A stretch of DNA of 64,000 bases from Lacticaseibacillus chiayiensis (lineage in GTDB: Bacteria > Bacillota > Bacilli > Lactobacillales > Lactobacillaceae): assembly GCF_004123795.1 (NCBI RefSeq), contig NZ_MSSM01000003.1, positions 62,001 through 126,000 of the forward strand, read 5' to 3'. This document shows, piece after piece, positions 1-8,914 of this stretch. Under the pieces are notes generated by a model that had not been told where the DNA came from, searched no databases, and saw only the letters and a program-made list of their open reading frames with translations. Both the position numbers and the translations under genes were made by a program. Every line of letters starts with the position of its first letter. Position 1 is the first letter of the stretch.

Positions 1-1
1 C

Positions 2-379
2 GGAACTTCCATCAATGAAGAACTTGGCGATGAAGTTGTGGTAACCGTCATTGCCACTGGCATTGAAGAAGAGGACCAACGCCGTGAAAATCTTCGTCGC
101 CCAGCTGCACAAACACGGGGTGCCGATCACGAAAAAGGAAATGATGCTTATCGTCCGGCATTTTCAGCTGATGATCATCATGACGATCAGTCTGAACAAA
201 GTGACGATCCGTTCGGAAACTGGGATTTACGTCGGGAGCCAAGTAAACGTCAAACGCCAAGTGCAGATGACATGAATAACGTGAAGAAAAAAGACTTTGA
301 TATTTTTGAAAATCAAACCAATGCAGACGATGCCGGAAGCGACGACCAGCCGCCGTTCTTTAAGCGTCGACGTCAATAG
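2..379 (+). CDS. ftsZ: Cell division protein FtsZ, C-terminal part (5' end outside window)
   Basis: Only the last 125 or so codons are present; the frame is open from base 2 and stops at 379. The visible start (GTSINEELGDEVVVTVIATG) is the end of the tubulin-like GTPase fold, where FtsZ proteins carry the conserved VTVIATG strand. A long acidic, disordered linker follows (many D, E and Q). The tail ends PPFFKRRRQ, a form of the conserved C-terminal peptide that binds SepF and FtsA, followed by a basic end. FtsZ is the cytoplasmic ring polymer of cell division. sepF follows 17 bases downstream with its own AGGAGG site, as in the Bacillus and lactobacillus division cluster. Identification is firm despite the truncation. 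Confidence 0.96.
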   Translation, partial: GTSINEELGDEVVVTVIATGIEEEDQRRENLRRPAAQTRGADHEKGNDAYRPAFSADDHHDDQSEQSDDPFGNWDLRREPSKRQTPSADDMNNVKKKDFDIFENQTNADDAGSDDQPPFFKRRRQ

Positions 380-396
380 TCAGGAGGTCATGGAAC

Positions 397-855
397 ATGG
401 CGTTTGGTAAGTTAGGCGAAAAATTCAACAACTTCTTTGCCATGGATGATGATGAAGATGATTATCAGGACCAAGAAGACGAACAGACGCAGGTAGCACA
501 GCCGGAGAATCGGGATGTGAATCATTATCGTAGTAACAAAGTCGTTGCCATGGCGGCACCAACTGGAAAGGCTGCCAAAATCGTGGTGTTTGAACCCAGA
601 ATTTATTCGGATGCCAAGGAGATTGGCTCGCATTTGCTGAATAATCGAGCGGTGGTCATTAATTTTGATCGAATTGGCGCAGATGATGCTCGGCGAATCG
701 TTGATTTTCTGACTGGGACAGTCTATGCAATCAATGGTGAGATTAAGCGGATCGGTGAGTCGATTTTCTTGGTCACACCAGCCAATTTTGAAATTGACGG
801 TTCGCTAGCTAGCACCATTGATTCTGATGGTTTGAATCTTTCATCACAACACTAA
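397..855 (+). CDS. sepF: Cell division protein SepF
   Basis: The product has 152 residues. It starts with a short amphipathic stretch (MAFGKLGEKFNNFFAMDDDE), the type of membrane-binding helix known in SepF, followed by an acidic linker to about residue 50. The rest is the compact DUF552/SepF fold, recognisable from the VVFEPRIYSDAKEIGSHL and DRRIVDFLTG-like segments (here DARRIVDFLTG). SepF ties FtsZ filaments to the membrane and bundles them. ATG at 397 is preceded by AGGAGG at 382-387. Its place between ftsZ and the yggT gene is the standard division-cluster order and supports co-transcription. Confidence 0.95.
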   Translation: MAFGKLGEKFNNFFAMDDDEDDYQDQEDEQTQVAQPENRDVNHYRSNKVVAMAAPTGKAAKIVVFEPRIYSDAKEIGSHLLNNRAVVINFDRIGADDARRIVDFLTGTVYAINGEIKRIGESIFLVTPANFEIDGSLASTIDSDGLNLSSQH

Positions 856-867
856 ACGAGGTGTCAC

Positions 868-1155
868 GTGTTCAATTTTCTTTATGCATTATACCGAGTC
901 GGTGACTGGGCGATTTACTTATATATGATCATGATGTTTGTTTATATTCTGATTTCATGGTTTCCTAACGCTCAAGGAACGGCAATCGATCGGTTCCTTG
1001 GTCGATGGGTTGATCCGTTTTTAAGTATTTTCCGCCGGTTCATTCCTGCAATTGCCGGATTGGATCTTTCTCCGATCCTGGCGTTTTTCGTACTTTCGCT
1101 GATTAAGTTTGGCTGGTCGCGTTTATTCTTGATACTCGTTCAATTAATTGGGTGA
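868..1155 (+). CDS. YggT-family membrane protein
   Basis: The 95-residue product is hydrophobic, with two predicted membrane segments (about residues 14-32 and 68-93) around a central loop containing GRWVDPFLSIFRRFIPAIAG. This pattern, with a short first helix and the conserved DP-L-P-F/R loop, is that of the YggT (YlmG) family, whose members sit beside sepF in most Firmicutes. The start is GTG at 868, with a purine-rich site (ACGAGGTG) just upstream, 12 bases after the sepF stop. The family is linked to division and membrane or osmotic functions, but no precise role is established. The call is from size, topology and context. Confidence 0.9.
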   Translation: MFNFLYALYRVGDWAIYLYMIMMFVYILISWFPNAQGTAIDRFLGRWVDPFLSIFRRFIPAIAGLDLSPILAFFVLSLIKFGWSRLFLILVQLIG

Positions 1156-1161
1156 CAAATC

Positions 1162-1941
1162 ATGGACGCCATCTATCAACATTTTCGTAAAGACGAAGCA
1201 GCACTGATCGACCATTTTGCTGAATTAGTGGAAACGGCTCGCACCGAGTATCGCGCCGTTTTGACTGATTTTACCGATCCACGGCAGCGTTTAATCGCTG
1301 ATAGTTTGATCAGTGCCCACGATGACATGAAGCTCATGCATTTTGGCGGATATCTGCATGCCGAGCGCCAACGGTTGATTTTTGCGCCAGACTATTATGA
1401 AGCACAACCGGGTGATTTTGACATTAGGATGTTGCAGATCATCTACCCGGAAAAATTTGCCGAGATGCATCATAGTACGATCCAGGGAACCTTATTAAAC
1501 GCCGGACTGGATCGCGATGTTTTTGGCGATATCATTACTGACGGGCAAACGTGGCAATTTTTTGTGGCCGCCCACATGGAAGACTGGGTCATGAGCAATA
1601 TCACGAAAATCGGCCGTGTCGGCGTTCACTTTACTGACTATCCGTTAGATCAGGCGGTCACTCCCGAGAATGACTGGGAACCGATCGACTTTTCAATCAG
1701 TGCGTTGCGGCTCGATACGGTTGTGGCGCATGGTTTCAATATGTCGCGGCAACGCGCCAAGGTTTTGATTCAAAGCGGTAAGGTACGACTGAATTTTGGC
1801 GAAACCGAGGCGCCGGACGCCGAGGTCGCAACGTCGGATATCATCTCGGTTCGCGGTTTCGGCCGCTTGCGACTGGATGGGATTCTTGGTGAAACCAAAA
1901 AAGGTAAGTTGCGTGTGTCGGCGGCGGTTATTCACAAGTAA
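1162..1941 (+). CDS. ylmH: YlmH-family RNA-binding protein with S4 domain
   Basis: The product has 259 residues. An N-terminal YlmH-specific region (from MDAIYQHFRKDEAALIDHF, residues 1-170) is followed by a C-terminal S4 RNA-binding domain at about 180-250, seen in SALRLDTVVAHGFNMSRQRA, IQSGKVRLNF and the closing VRGFGRLRL segment. YlmH belongs to the division cluster between yggT and divIVA. In Bacillus it has been linked to rescue of stalled ribosomes, related to the RqcP/S4 proteins. The start is 6 bases after the yggT stop, so the two are probably translated from one message. A hairpin repeat follows directly and overlaps the stop region. Confidence 0.93.
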   Translation: MDAIYQHFRKDEAALIDHFAELVETARTEYRAVLTDFTDPRQRLIADSLISAHDDMKLMHFGGYLHAERQRLIFAPDYYEAQPGDFDIRMLQIIYPEKFAEMHHSTIQGTLLNAGLDRDVFGDIITDGQTWQFFVAAHMEDWVMSNITKIGRVGVHFTDYPLDQAVTPENDWEPIDFSISALRLDTVVAHGFNMSRQRAKVLIQSGKVRLNFGETEAPDAEVATSDIISVRGFGRLRLDGILGETKKGKLRVSAAVIHK

Positions 1942-2080
1942 GGATGAGCGCGAACTGGCACTTTAACGCGCTTCCTGTCGCAGAAGCCTGCGTGTAAGGA
2001 CCTTAGTCGCAATGGCAAGGATCCGCCATCACGCCCGCCACTTACACTCCGGCTTCTAAGCGCCAGCTCGCGCTCATCCT
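1941..2080. repeat. Hairpin-forming intergenic repeat, copy 1
   Basis: Terminal inverted repeats of 19 bp (1941-1959 and 2062-2080) match with a single mismatch, starting AGGATGAGCGCG. Inside them a second pair of arms (about 1982-1998 and 2041-2057) also pairs, so the whole 140 bases can fold into one long hairpin. The centre carries a core (GTGTAAGGACCTTAGTCGCA) that recurs, with small changes, near 13845, 18215 and 61080-61290. No ORF is present. It sits between ylmH and divIVA and may act as a terminator or mRNA stabiliser. It resembles a MITE- or REP-like family. Confidence 0.8.
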
Positions 2081-2099
2081 ATAAAGGAGGACTAATTTC

Positions 2100-2885
2100 A
2101 TGGCTTTAAGTCCACTGGACATTCATAATAAAGAATTTAGCAGCAAAATGCGCGGTTATGACAAGGATGAGGTGAATGATTTCCTTGCCCAGATCGTTAA
2201 AGATTACAGCAGTCTGATTAAAGACAATGAAGGACTTAAGAAGGAACTGGCAGATGCCAAGGAAAAGGTTCGGTATTTTACGGACATGAAAGAGGCCTTG
2301 AACCAGTCAATCATTGTGGCGCAAGAGAGTGCTGAGAAAGTCAAAAATAGTGCGCATCAGGAAGCTGATCTGATCAAGCAACAAGCACAACAGGATGCCC
2401 AGGCGATTCTGAATCGGGCCAAATCCGATGCGGATCAAAAGATGCACCAAGCACAGGCACAAACGGAGCAGACGTTGCATGATGCGGAGCTGAAACGGCA
2501 AAACATTTCCGTTCAGACCGAGGATCTCAAACGACAAAGTCGGGTTTTCCGTCAGCGATTACAGGTCATGCTAGAATCACAGCTTGAAGTTGTGAAGAGT
2601 CCAGAGTGGAAAGAATTGCTTTCCAGTTCACCTGAAGCACCGGATACCACGGATCCGAGTCAGGAATCACTTGACAATTCGCCGGCTGGTTTCGTAAACT
2701 CTAAGGGAGCCGCTTCCGGTGCCGATGCCTACACGGAGATTATTTTCCCAGATGATCAAAGTGCAACTTCAAGCTCGGCAAATGCTGAAGCGACACCGGC
2801 TGATTCAGCGACTGCCGAATCAGAATCAGAATCAAGTGAATCAACCAGTGATGATTCTGATGCTATAACCGATCAAAATGTCTAA
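2100..2885 (+). CDS. divIVA: Cell division initiation protein DivIVA
   Basis: The 261-residue product begins MALSPLDIHNKEFSSKMRGY, the conserved N-terminal membrane-binding domain with the F/R pair, followed by DEVNDFL. Coiled coil runs from about residue 30 to 165 with many A, Q, K and E heptads. The tail, from about 175, is acidic and Ser-rich, ending in a run of S, E and D, and is probably disordered. DivIVA binds negatively curved membrane at poles and septa and recruits division and wall-synthesis proteins. A strong AAAGGAGG site (2083-2090) precedes the ATG. The upstream hairpin repeat separates it from ylmH, but it still belongs to the division cluster. Confidence 0.95.
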   Translation: MALSPLDIHNKEFSSKMRGYDKDEVNDFLAQIVKDYSSLIKDNEGLKKELADAKEKVRYFTDMKEALNQSIIVAQESAEKVKNSAHQEADLIKQQAQQDAQAILNRAKSDADQKMHQAQAQTEQTLHDAELKRQNISVQTEDLKRQSRVFRQRLQVMLESQLEVVKSPEWKELLSSSPEAPDTTDPSQESLDNSPAGFVNSKGAASGADAYTEIIFPDDQSATSSSANAEATPADSATAESESESSESTSDDSDAITDQNV

Positions 2886-2889
2886 AAAC

Positions 2890-3104
2890 GTATGAACACG
2901 CGTCGTTTAGCGGTCCCCTTTGCAGCGAGTCAGGAATTAGGTGTGAGCCTGGCAAGTACCGCTTGATGATATCAGTTCGCAGTTGTCTCGCCGATTCAAT
3001 AAGCGGGACCGGTCGATCACCGTTAAGCAATCACTGAGGGGGACTTGTTCCCTGAAGTTAGGTGGTACCACGTTTGCTCGTCCTAATATAGGGCGGGCTT
3101 TTTT
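2890..3104 (+). promoter_or_regulatory. T-box riboswitch (isoleucine) upstream of ileS
   Basis: The diagnostic T-box element GTTAGGTGGTACCACG lies at about 3057-3072. It is followed by an intrinsic terminator: 9-bp stem at 3076-3084 and 3090-3098, then six T (3099-3104). In the upstream stem I region, GATGATATCAG places ATC (2971-2973), an Ile codon followed by A, at the expected specifier position. In this class uncharged tRNA pairs with the specifier and the T-box bulge and stabilises the antiterminator. Here uncharged tRNA-Ile would switch on ileS. The 5' boundary is approximate. Confidence 0.92.
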
Positions 3105-3131
3105 CATTCAATCAACAAAGGAGCTGGACTC

Positions 3132-5918
3132 GTGAAAATTAAAGATACGTTGAATATGGGAAAAACAACTTTCCCGATGCGCGCCGGATTACCAAAGAAC
3201 GAACCGATTTGGCAAAAAAAGTGGGACGAAGATCATGTTTATGAGCAACGGCAGAAGTTAAATGAAGGCAAGCCAACTTTTATGTTGCATGATGGCCCGC
3301 CATTTGCTAACGGCAATATTCATATGGGACATGCCCTTAATAAGATCAGTAAGGATATCATTGTCCGTTATAAGTCGATGAACGGTTTTCGGGCACCGTA
3401 TGTTCCTGGTTGGGATACCCATGGCCTGCCGATTGAGCAACAGTTGGCGAAACAAGGGGTCAAGCGCAAGGAAATGTCAATGACCGATTATCGGGAATTG
3501 TGTCGGCAATTCGCCATGAAGGAAATTGATAAACAACGGACCGATTTCAAACGTTTAGGGGTGATGGGTGACTGGGAACACCCATACATTACGCTGCATC
3601 ATGCTTATGAAGCCAGCGAGATTCGGGTCTTTGGGGCAATGGCGAAAAAAGGTTACATTTACCATGGCTTGAAGCCGGTTTATTGGTCATGGTCATCTGA
3701 ATCGACGTTGGCAGAAGCTGAAATTGAATACCACGATGATAAATCGCCGTCAATTTATGTTGCGTTTCCGGTGGTTGATGGTAAAGGCTTGTTGGATCAG
3801 GACACTTCTCTGGTTATCTGGACAACCACGCCTTGGACCATTCCGGCCAATTATGGCATTACGGTTAATCCGCGGTTTGATTACGTTCAGGTTCAAGTCG
3901 GCGACCACAAGTATGTTGTCGCAGCCGAACTACTTGATCGAGTGGCTGAAGAAATCGGCTGGGATCATCCCAAGATTCTCAAAACCTTCAAAGGCACTGC
4001 CATGGACAAAATGACGGCCAAACATCCTCTATATGATCGCACAAGCCTGGTGATGAACGCGGACCATGTCACGCTTGATGCCGGGACCGGCCTGGTTCAT
4101 ACTGCTCCTGGTCATGGGGAAGATGACTACAAGGTTGGTGTGAAGTATGGATTGCCAGTGATTTCGGTCGTTGACGCCAGGGGTTACATGAACGAGAATG
4201 CGCCAGGGTTTGAAGGTGTCTTTTACGATGATGCTAATAAACTCATCACTAAAGCTTTGACCGAAAAAGACGCACTGTTGAAACTGGATTTCTTCACCCA
4301 TAGTTATCCGCATGATTGGCGCACCAAAAAGCCTGTTATTTTTCGGGCCACAACGCAATGGTTCGCATCCATTGAAGCTTTCCGCGACCAGATTCTGAAG
4401 GCGATTGATACGGTCGACTTTAAGCCTGGTTGGGGTAAGACCCGTCTGTATAACATGATTCGTGACCGCGGTGACTGGGTCATTTCTCGCCAACGGGCAT
4501 GGGGGGTTCCGCTACCGATTTTCTACGCCGAAGACGGCGAGCCGATTATCGAAGAAGCAACCATTAACCATGTTGCCGACTTGTTTGGAAAATATGGTTC
4601 CAATGTCTGGTTTGAACGCGAGGCTAAGGATCTTTTGCCGGAAGGGTATACAAACGTCCATAGTCCTCATGGTCAATTCACCAAAGAAAAAGATATCATG
4701 GATGTTTGGTTCGACTCAGGCTCATCGCATCAGGCAGTCTTGGCCCAGCGTCCGGAATTGAGTTTCCCGGCTGACCTGTACCTGGAAGGATCCGACCAGT
4801 ATCGCGGCTGGTTTAACTCCAGTTTAATTACTAGCGTTGCTGCGACTGGTGTGGCCCCATATCGCGGCATCCTGTCTCAAGGTTTTACGCTTGATGGTAA
4901 GGGCCGGAAAATGAGCAAAAGTCTAGGCAATACGATTGTCCCTGCCACAATTGAAAAGCAATTTGGCGCCGAGATCATTCGGCTATGGGTCGCAACTGTA
5001 GATTCCTCGTCTGATGTCCGCGTTTCGGTCGATAATTTTGCCCAGACGTCTGAGGCTTATCGTAAAATTCGCAATACGTTGCGGTTTATGGTGGCTAATA
5101 CCGGCGACTTTGATCCGCAAAAGGATGCCATTGCTTATGACCAACTCGGATCTGTTGATCGCTATCTCATGATTCGCCTGAATCAGGTCATTGCCAAGGT
5201 CAAGGAAGCTTATGACGTCTATGATTTTGCTACCGTCGAAAAAACAATTAGCAGTTTCCTTGTCAATGATCTAAGTGCCTTTTATCTCGATGTTGCCAAA
5301 GATGTGGTTTATATCGAGGCTCAAAATGATCCTAAGCGACGAAGTATGCAAACCGTGATGTATACCGCTTTGCTTGATTTGACAAAACTGTTGACGCCAA
5401 TTTTACCGCACACAGCGGAAGAAGTTTGGCCGTACCTGAAACAGGATCGTGTTTACGCTGCCTTGTCTGACATGCCTGACGTCACACATTTTGACGACGA
5501 GGATCAGTTACTTGACATCTGGTCAGCATTCATGGATTTTCGTTCCGAGGTGCAAAAGGCGCTTGAAGTTGCGCGGGACAACAAGATCATCGGCAAGTCC
5601 ATGGAAGCGGCGGTTACGGTTTATCCATCCGAGCCGGTTCGTGACATGTTGGATGATGTTGAAGCTAACGTGATGCAATTGTTGATTACCAGTCACTTTG
5701 AAGTTGCACCAAGCGATGCCAAGGTGCCAGCAAATGCCGAACAGTTTGAAGATATGGCGGTTGTGGTGACCCATGCCAAAGGGGAAGTATGCCCACGTTG
5801 TCGGATGGTTCGGACTGACATTGGCGCTGATCCAAAATTACCTGAATTGTGCAGTCGCTGTGCCGCCATCGTTGAAGCCAATTACCCTGAGGCTGTTGCA
5901 AACGGTTTTGATAAATAA
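3132..5918 (+). CDS. ileS: Isoleucine--tRNA ligase
   Basis: The 928-residue product has the class I signatures: the HIGH motif as HMGH in [13 protein letters not shown] (about residue 63) and KMSKS in [12 protein letters not shown] (about 592). The large CP1 editing domain lies between them ([10 protein letters not shown], then [15 protein letters not shown]). The C-terminal zinc module has two CxxC pairs (CPRCRMVR and CSRC). Length and zinc finger fit the bacterial eukaryote-unlike IleS of Gram-positives. The start is GTG at 3132, preceded by AAAGGAG (3118-3124). It is controlled by the T-box leader immediately upstream. Charges tRNA-Ile in the cytoplasm. Confidence 0.98.
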   Translation: MKIKDTLNMGKTTFPMRAGLPKNEPIWQKKWDEDHVYEQRQKLNEGKPTFMLHDGPPFANGNIHMGHALNKISKDIIVRYKSMNGFRAPYVPGWDTHGLPIEQQLAKQGVKRKEMSMTDYRELCRQFAMKEIDKQRTDFKRLGVMGDWEHPYITLHHAYEASEIRVFGAMAKKGYIYHGLKPVYWSWSSESTLAEAEIEYHDDKSPSIYVAFPVVDGKGLLDQDTSLVIWTTTPWTIPANYGITVNPRFDYVQVQVGDHKYVVAAELLDRVAEEIGWDHPKILKTFKGTAMDKMTAKHPLYDRTSLVMNADHVTLDAGTGLVHTAPGHGEDDYKVGVKYGLPVISVVDARGYMNENAPGFEGVFYDDANKLITKALTEKDALLKLDFFTHSYPHDWRTKKPVIFRATTQWFASIEAFRDQILKAIDTVDFKPGWGKTRLYNMIRDRGDWVISRQRAWGVPLPIFYAEDGEPIIEEATINHVADLFGKYGSNVWFEREAKDLLPEGYTNVHSPHGQFTKEKDIMDVWFDSGSSHQAVLAQRPELSFPADLYLEGSDQYRGWFNSSLITSVAATGVAPYRGILSQGFTLDGKGRKMSKSLGNTIVPATIEKQFGAEIIRLWVATVDSSSDVRVSVDNFAQTSEAYRKIRNTLRFMVANTGDFDPQKDAIAYDQLGSVDRYLMIRLNQVIAKVKEAYDVYDFATVEKTISSFLVNDLSAFYLDVAKDVVYIEAQNDPKRRSMQTVMYTALLDLTKLLTPILPHTAEEVWPYLKQDRVYAALSDMPDVTHFDDEDQLLDIWSAFMDFRSEVQKALEVARDNKIIGKSMEAAVTVYPSEPVRDMLDDVEANVMQLLITSHFEVAPSDAKVPANAEQFEDMAVVVTHAKGEVCPRCRMVRTDIGADPKLPELCSRCAAIVEANYPEAVANGFDK

Positions 5919-5930
5919 GTAGGTGGCAGT

Positions 5931-6152
5931 ATGCAAGGACGAGTTAAGAATTTTAATGTCGACAAGGGCTATGGCTTTATCGAAGCCGATGGTCAGCCGG
6001 ATATTTTCGTTCATTTTTCGGCGATTAATGAACCCGGTTTTAAAAGTCTGACGCCGGGAGATCTGGTTGATTTCGTAATAGTAGAGGGTCCCCGAGGTCC
6101 GCAAGCTGCCAACGTGACAGTTCATCATAAGGCAGATTATTCAGATGATTAG
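5931..6152 (+). CDS. Cold-shock-domain protein
   Basis: The 73-residue product is a single cold-shock domain. The two RNA-binding motifs are visible as KGYGFIE (RNP1, about residues 12-18) and DIFVHFSAI (RNP2, about 25-33). CSD proteins bind single-stranded RNA or DNA and act as RNA chaperones in the cytoplasm. It starts 12 bases after the ileS stop and could be read from the same transcript, which would end at the 6211-6240 hairpin. The sequence after the fold (HHKADYSDD) is slightly longer and more acidic than in typical CspA/CspB. Which csp paralogue it is cannot be told here. Confidence 0.92.
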   Translation: MQGRVKNFNVDKGYGFIEADGQPDIFVHFSAINEPGFKSLTPGDLVDFVIVEGPRGPQAANVTVHHKADYSDD

Positions 6153-6206
6153 TGGACCGGCAGATAAAAGGCTGCCACGATCATTTAATTAAAGGAATCA
6201 ATATAA

Positions 6207-6243
6207 CAAAAAAACCGTGATCGATTATGATCGCGGTTTTTGT
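6207..6243. terminator. Bidirectional terminator between csp and pstS
   Basis: A 12-bp stem (6211-6222 with 6229-6240, containing ACCGTGATC and GATCGCGGT, one G-T pair) encloses a 6-base loop. It is flanked by A-run and T-run, so it can end transcription from both converging genes. Confidence 0.9.
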
Positions 6244-6279
6244 ATACAGCTTGTTTGTTTATTAGAAATATGAAGAAAA

Positions 6280-7185
6280 TTACTTGTTGACTTCCTCGAT
6301 TTTCCCATCATACGTACGGGCAACGGTCATTTTGGTGACTGGAATGTAACCCAGCTTAGGGACAAGTGTCTTTTGAACATTCTTTGATTGAACGTAGTCG
6401 ATGAATGCCGCAGTTGATGCATTAGGCTTACCCTTGGTGTACATGTGCTCGTAAGCCCAGATCTTCCAGGTATTGGTCGTAACATTCTTCTCAGTTGGTT
6501 GTACATTGTCAACTCCGAGCTTTTGGACGCCATCTTTAATCGCTGAAAAGGCTAGGTAGCTAATCGCACCAGGCGTTGAGGAAACCATCTGATAAACGGT
6601 ACCGTTTGAATCTTGTTCCTGACTGGTTTTGACTTTGTCCGTCTTGAGACCGAACTGTTCAAAGGTGGCGCGAGTACCGGAACCTTGCGCACGGTTAATC
6701 AAGACAATTTGTTGGTCTTTACCGCCAACGTCTTTCCAATTGGTGATCTTACCTTGGAAAATATCGACTAGCTGTTGGTGCGTAACATTCTTAACCCCGG
6801 CATCTTTGTTAACAACCGGGGCAATGCCAACCACTGCGACTTGATGATCGACCAAGTCGCTAGCCTTCAAGTCTTTCTTTTCTTGAGCGAAAATGTCTGA
6901 ATTGCCGATGGTGACCGATCCAGCTGCCACCTGACTTAATCCGGCCCCGGAACCACCGCCTTGAACGGTGATTTCGGCCTTAGGGTGGTCGGCTTGATAT
7001 TGCTTAGCAGCTTGCTCAACAAGCGGCTGCAAAGCTGTGGACCCAACTGCAAGAATTTTACTTTGCTTTGCTGGTGCAGCGCTTGACGAGCTTGAACTGC
7101 TGGCGGATTTTGACCCGCACCCTGCTAATACCAAAGTGGCAGTTAAGGCCACGGTCAAACCGACTATCAACTTCGAATGCTTCAT
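6280..7185 (-). CDS. pstS: Phosphate ABC transporter substrate-binding lipoprotein PstS
   Basis: The 301-residue product starts at ATG 7185, chosen because GGAGGG lies 7 bases upstream; an in-frame TTG further up has no such site. The lipoprotein signal peptide ends LVLAGCGSKS, with the lipobox Cys at about residue 22. The mature part has PstS features: the ILAVGSTALQPLVEQ strand, GGGSGAGLSQVAAG and the RAQGSGTRATFEQF phosphate-contacting segment. PstS captures phosphate outside the membrane for PstCAB. No pstC, pstA or pstB lies nearby, so this is an orphan copy or the rest is elsewhere. The upstream TTTACA array suggests PhoP control. Confidence 0.93.
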   Translation of the reverse strand: MKHSKLIVGLTVALTATLVLAGCGSKSASSSSSSSAAPAKQSKILAVGSTALQPLVEQAAKQYQADHPKAEITVQGGGSGAGLSQVAAGSVTIGNSDIFAQEKKDLKASDLVDHQVAVVGIAPVVNKDAGVKNVTHQQLVDIFQGKITNWKDVGGKDQQIVLINRAQGSGTRATFEQFGLKTDKVKTSQEQDSNGTVYQMVSSTPGAISYLAFSAIKDGVQKLGVDNVQPTEKNVTTNTWKIWAYEHMYTKGKPNASTAAFIDYVQSKNVQKTLVPKLGYIPVTKMTVARTYDGKIEEVNK

Positions 7186-7208
7186 TACTTTTCCCTCCAA
7201 TACTTGAA

Positions 7209-7302
7209 TGACTTAAGGATAAAGAATGAGTGTAAAGACTTCGCCAATTTGATGTAAAGAATGCGTCTTGCTTTTGTAAATAAGGTGTAGGTTCCTTTGA
7301 AA
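7209..7302 (-). promoter_or_regulatory. Pho-box-like repeat array upstream of pstS
   Basis: Read on the minus strand, TTTACA occurs three times at exact 22-bp spacing (plus-strand TGTAAA at 7231, 7253 and 7275). Weaker related hexamers lie at 7286 (TGTAGG) and 7209 (TGACTT). PhoP of Bacillus binds TT(A/T/C)ACA hexamers repeated every 11 bp, so 22 bp is two periods. The array lies directly upstream of pstS and also overlaps the promoter region of the divergent exporter gene. Binding is inferred, not shown. Confidence 0.65.
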
Positions 7303-7326
7303 AAGTAACCATATTCGGCGTATAAT
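7297..7326 (+). promoter_or_regulatory. Promoter of the DHA2 exporter gene
   Basis: TTGAAA (7297-7302) and a perfect TATAAT (7321-7326) are separated by 18 bp. The -10 box overlaps the first in-frame ATG (7325), which rules that ATG out as the start. Confidence 0.8.
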
Positions 7327-7360
7327 GGTGCAGCTAGGCGTTTTAGAAGGAGCGGAAAAT

Positions 7361-8796
7361 GTGAAAAATTACATTGATAACCAAAAAGTCCAGAAAAACC
7401 GGTGGTGGATTATCACGGCCATCGGGATGTTTACCATCATGTCGACGTTGGACAGTTCAATTGTCAACATTGCGCTGCCGGTGATGAGCCGTGACTTAAA
7501 AATTCCAATGAACCAGGCTGAATGGGTTGTGTCCATTTATCTCATGATGATTTGTGGGTTGCTTTTGTTTTTTGGAAAATTAGGCGATTCCATTGGCAAG
7601 ATCAAAGTGTTCCGTATCGGGATGGTGCTGTTTCTCATCGGTTCTTTGTTTGCCGGCTTTAACAATAGTTTGGCCCTGTTGCTGGCTGCGCGGATTGTGC
7701 AGGCAACTGGCGCATCCATGACAATGGCTAATAACAATGGGATCGTGACTGAAATTTTTCCAATGAATGAACGCGGGCGTGCATTGGGGCTCATCGGGTC
7801 GTTTGTTTCCATTGGTGCGATTGCCGGACCCGGGATTGGCGGGCTGATTCTGGGGCAACTGCCGTGGGGCTATATTTTTTGGATTAATATTCCTATTGGG
7901 ATTGTTGCGTTGATTCTTGGTTCGGTTGTTTTACCAAAGGACTTGCCTCACAAACGGATTCCGATTGACTGGGCAGGTTTCATTAGCTTTTTAGGGTTTA
8001 TTCTAGCCTTGTTCATGGGTATTTTCCTGGGTCAGGAACGTGGCTTTACGGATCCGGTGATTCTTGCACTGTTCGTTGTTGCTGTCATCGCATTGGCTGT
8101 TTTTATTCGGATTGAAAATCATAAAGACGATCCACTGGTCAGTTTTAAGTTGTTCCGAAATAGCGCATTTACGTTAAGTTTGTTATCGGCGTTCTTTATT
8201 TTTGTAACGAACTTCTTCTTTAATGTAATTTCGCCATTTTATTTACAGAATGCGCGCGGCTTATCGCCGGAAAAGGCTGGCTACCTACTGATGATTTTCC
8301 CGATTGTCCAGGTAATTGTGGCGCCGGTGGCTGGTTCAATTGCCGATCGCTTCGGTCCTTACCGAATTACCGTGGTGGGGTTGTTGTTCATCGTGGGCAG
8401 CCAAGTCGGCTATGCATTATTCAATCTTCAGACGTCATTTGTTTTCGTAGCGTTGATGATTGGCTTAGTCGGGTTAGGTAATGGCCTGTTTCAAGCGCCG
8501 AATAATACGGTTGTGATGTCAAGCGTTGCACCGCAGGATCTCGGGATTGCAGGCGGCTTAAATGCTTGGCACGTAACTTAGGCATGGTTGTTGGCATTTC
8601 GACTGCAACGACGGTTTTGTTCTCCTCGATGAGTCACACGGCTGGGCGGAAGGTAACAACTTATCTAACCGGTCGTCCTGATGTCTTTATCGCGGGGATG
8701 CATGTATCATTTTGGGTTGCGACCGGTTTGTGTCTCTTAGCCTTGGCGTTGACGGGTTATCGGATGGTGCAAATTCGTGACGCTAGCAACGCTTAA
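7361..8796 (+). pseudogene. DHA2-family MFS multidrug exporter, frameshifted near 8565
   Basis: The first frame (GTG 7361, AAGGAG about 8 bases upstream) encodes an MFS protein of the 14-helix DHA2/EmrB-QacA type. It has TLDSSIVNIALPVMSRDL in helix 1, motif A-like GKLGDSIGKIKVFRIG and the GPGIGGLILG motif C. It ends prematurely after GGLNAWHVT at 8581. Translation continues in the next frame as ARNLGMVVGISTATTVLF to 8796. Adding one base at the TT of GCTTGGC (about 8565) restores GGLNALARNLGMV and a 478-residue protein. This is therefore a single-base deletion in a T run, either real inactivation or a sequencing error. Such exporters use the proton gradient to expel drugs. The gene is read alone, divergent from pstS. 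Confidence 0.88.
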
Positions 8797-8842
8797 TTCG
8801 AGAAGGCGCAGCCACTGAGGATTGGCTGGAAGTGAGCCAAAA

Positions 8843-8880
8843 CAAAAAAAGTCCGCGATGACGAAGATCGCGGACTTTTA
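8843..8880. terminator. Bidirectional terminator between exporter and telA
   Basis: A 12-bp perfect stem (8848-8859 and 8867-8878, with GTCCGCGAT and ATCGCGGAC) and 7-base loop are flanked by an A run and a T run. It serves the converging exporter and telA genes. Confidence 0.9.
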
Positions 8881-8914
8881 CGCCATTCAAAGTTTAATTG
8901 AGAACTTAGGTTTA

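Noticed and set aside
4029-4493. A 154-codon minus-strand frame within ileS
   Set aside because: It is fully antisense to a highly conserved gene and has no ribosome site or protein character.
7325-7360. ATG at 7325 as start of the exporter
   Set aside because: It overlaps the -10 box of the gene's own promoter; GTG 7361 has a proper AAGGAG site.
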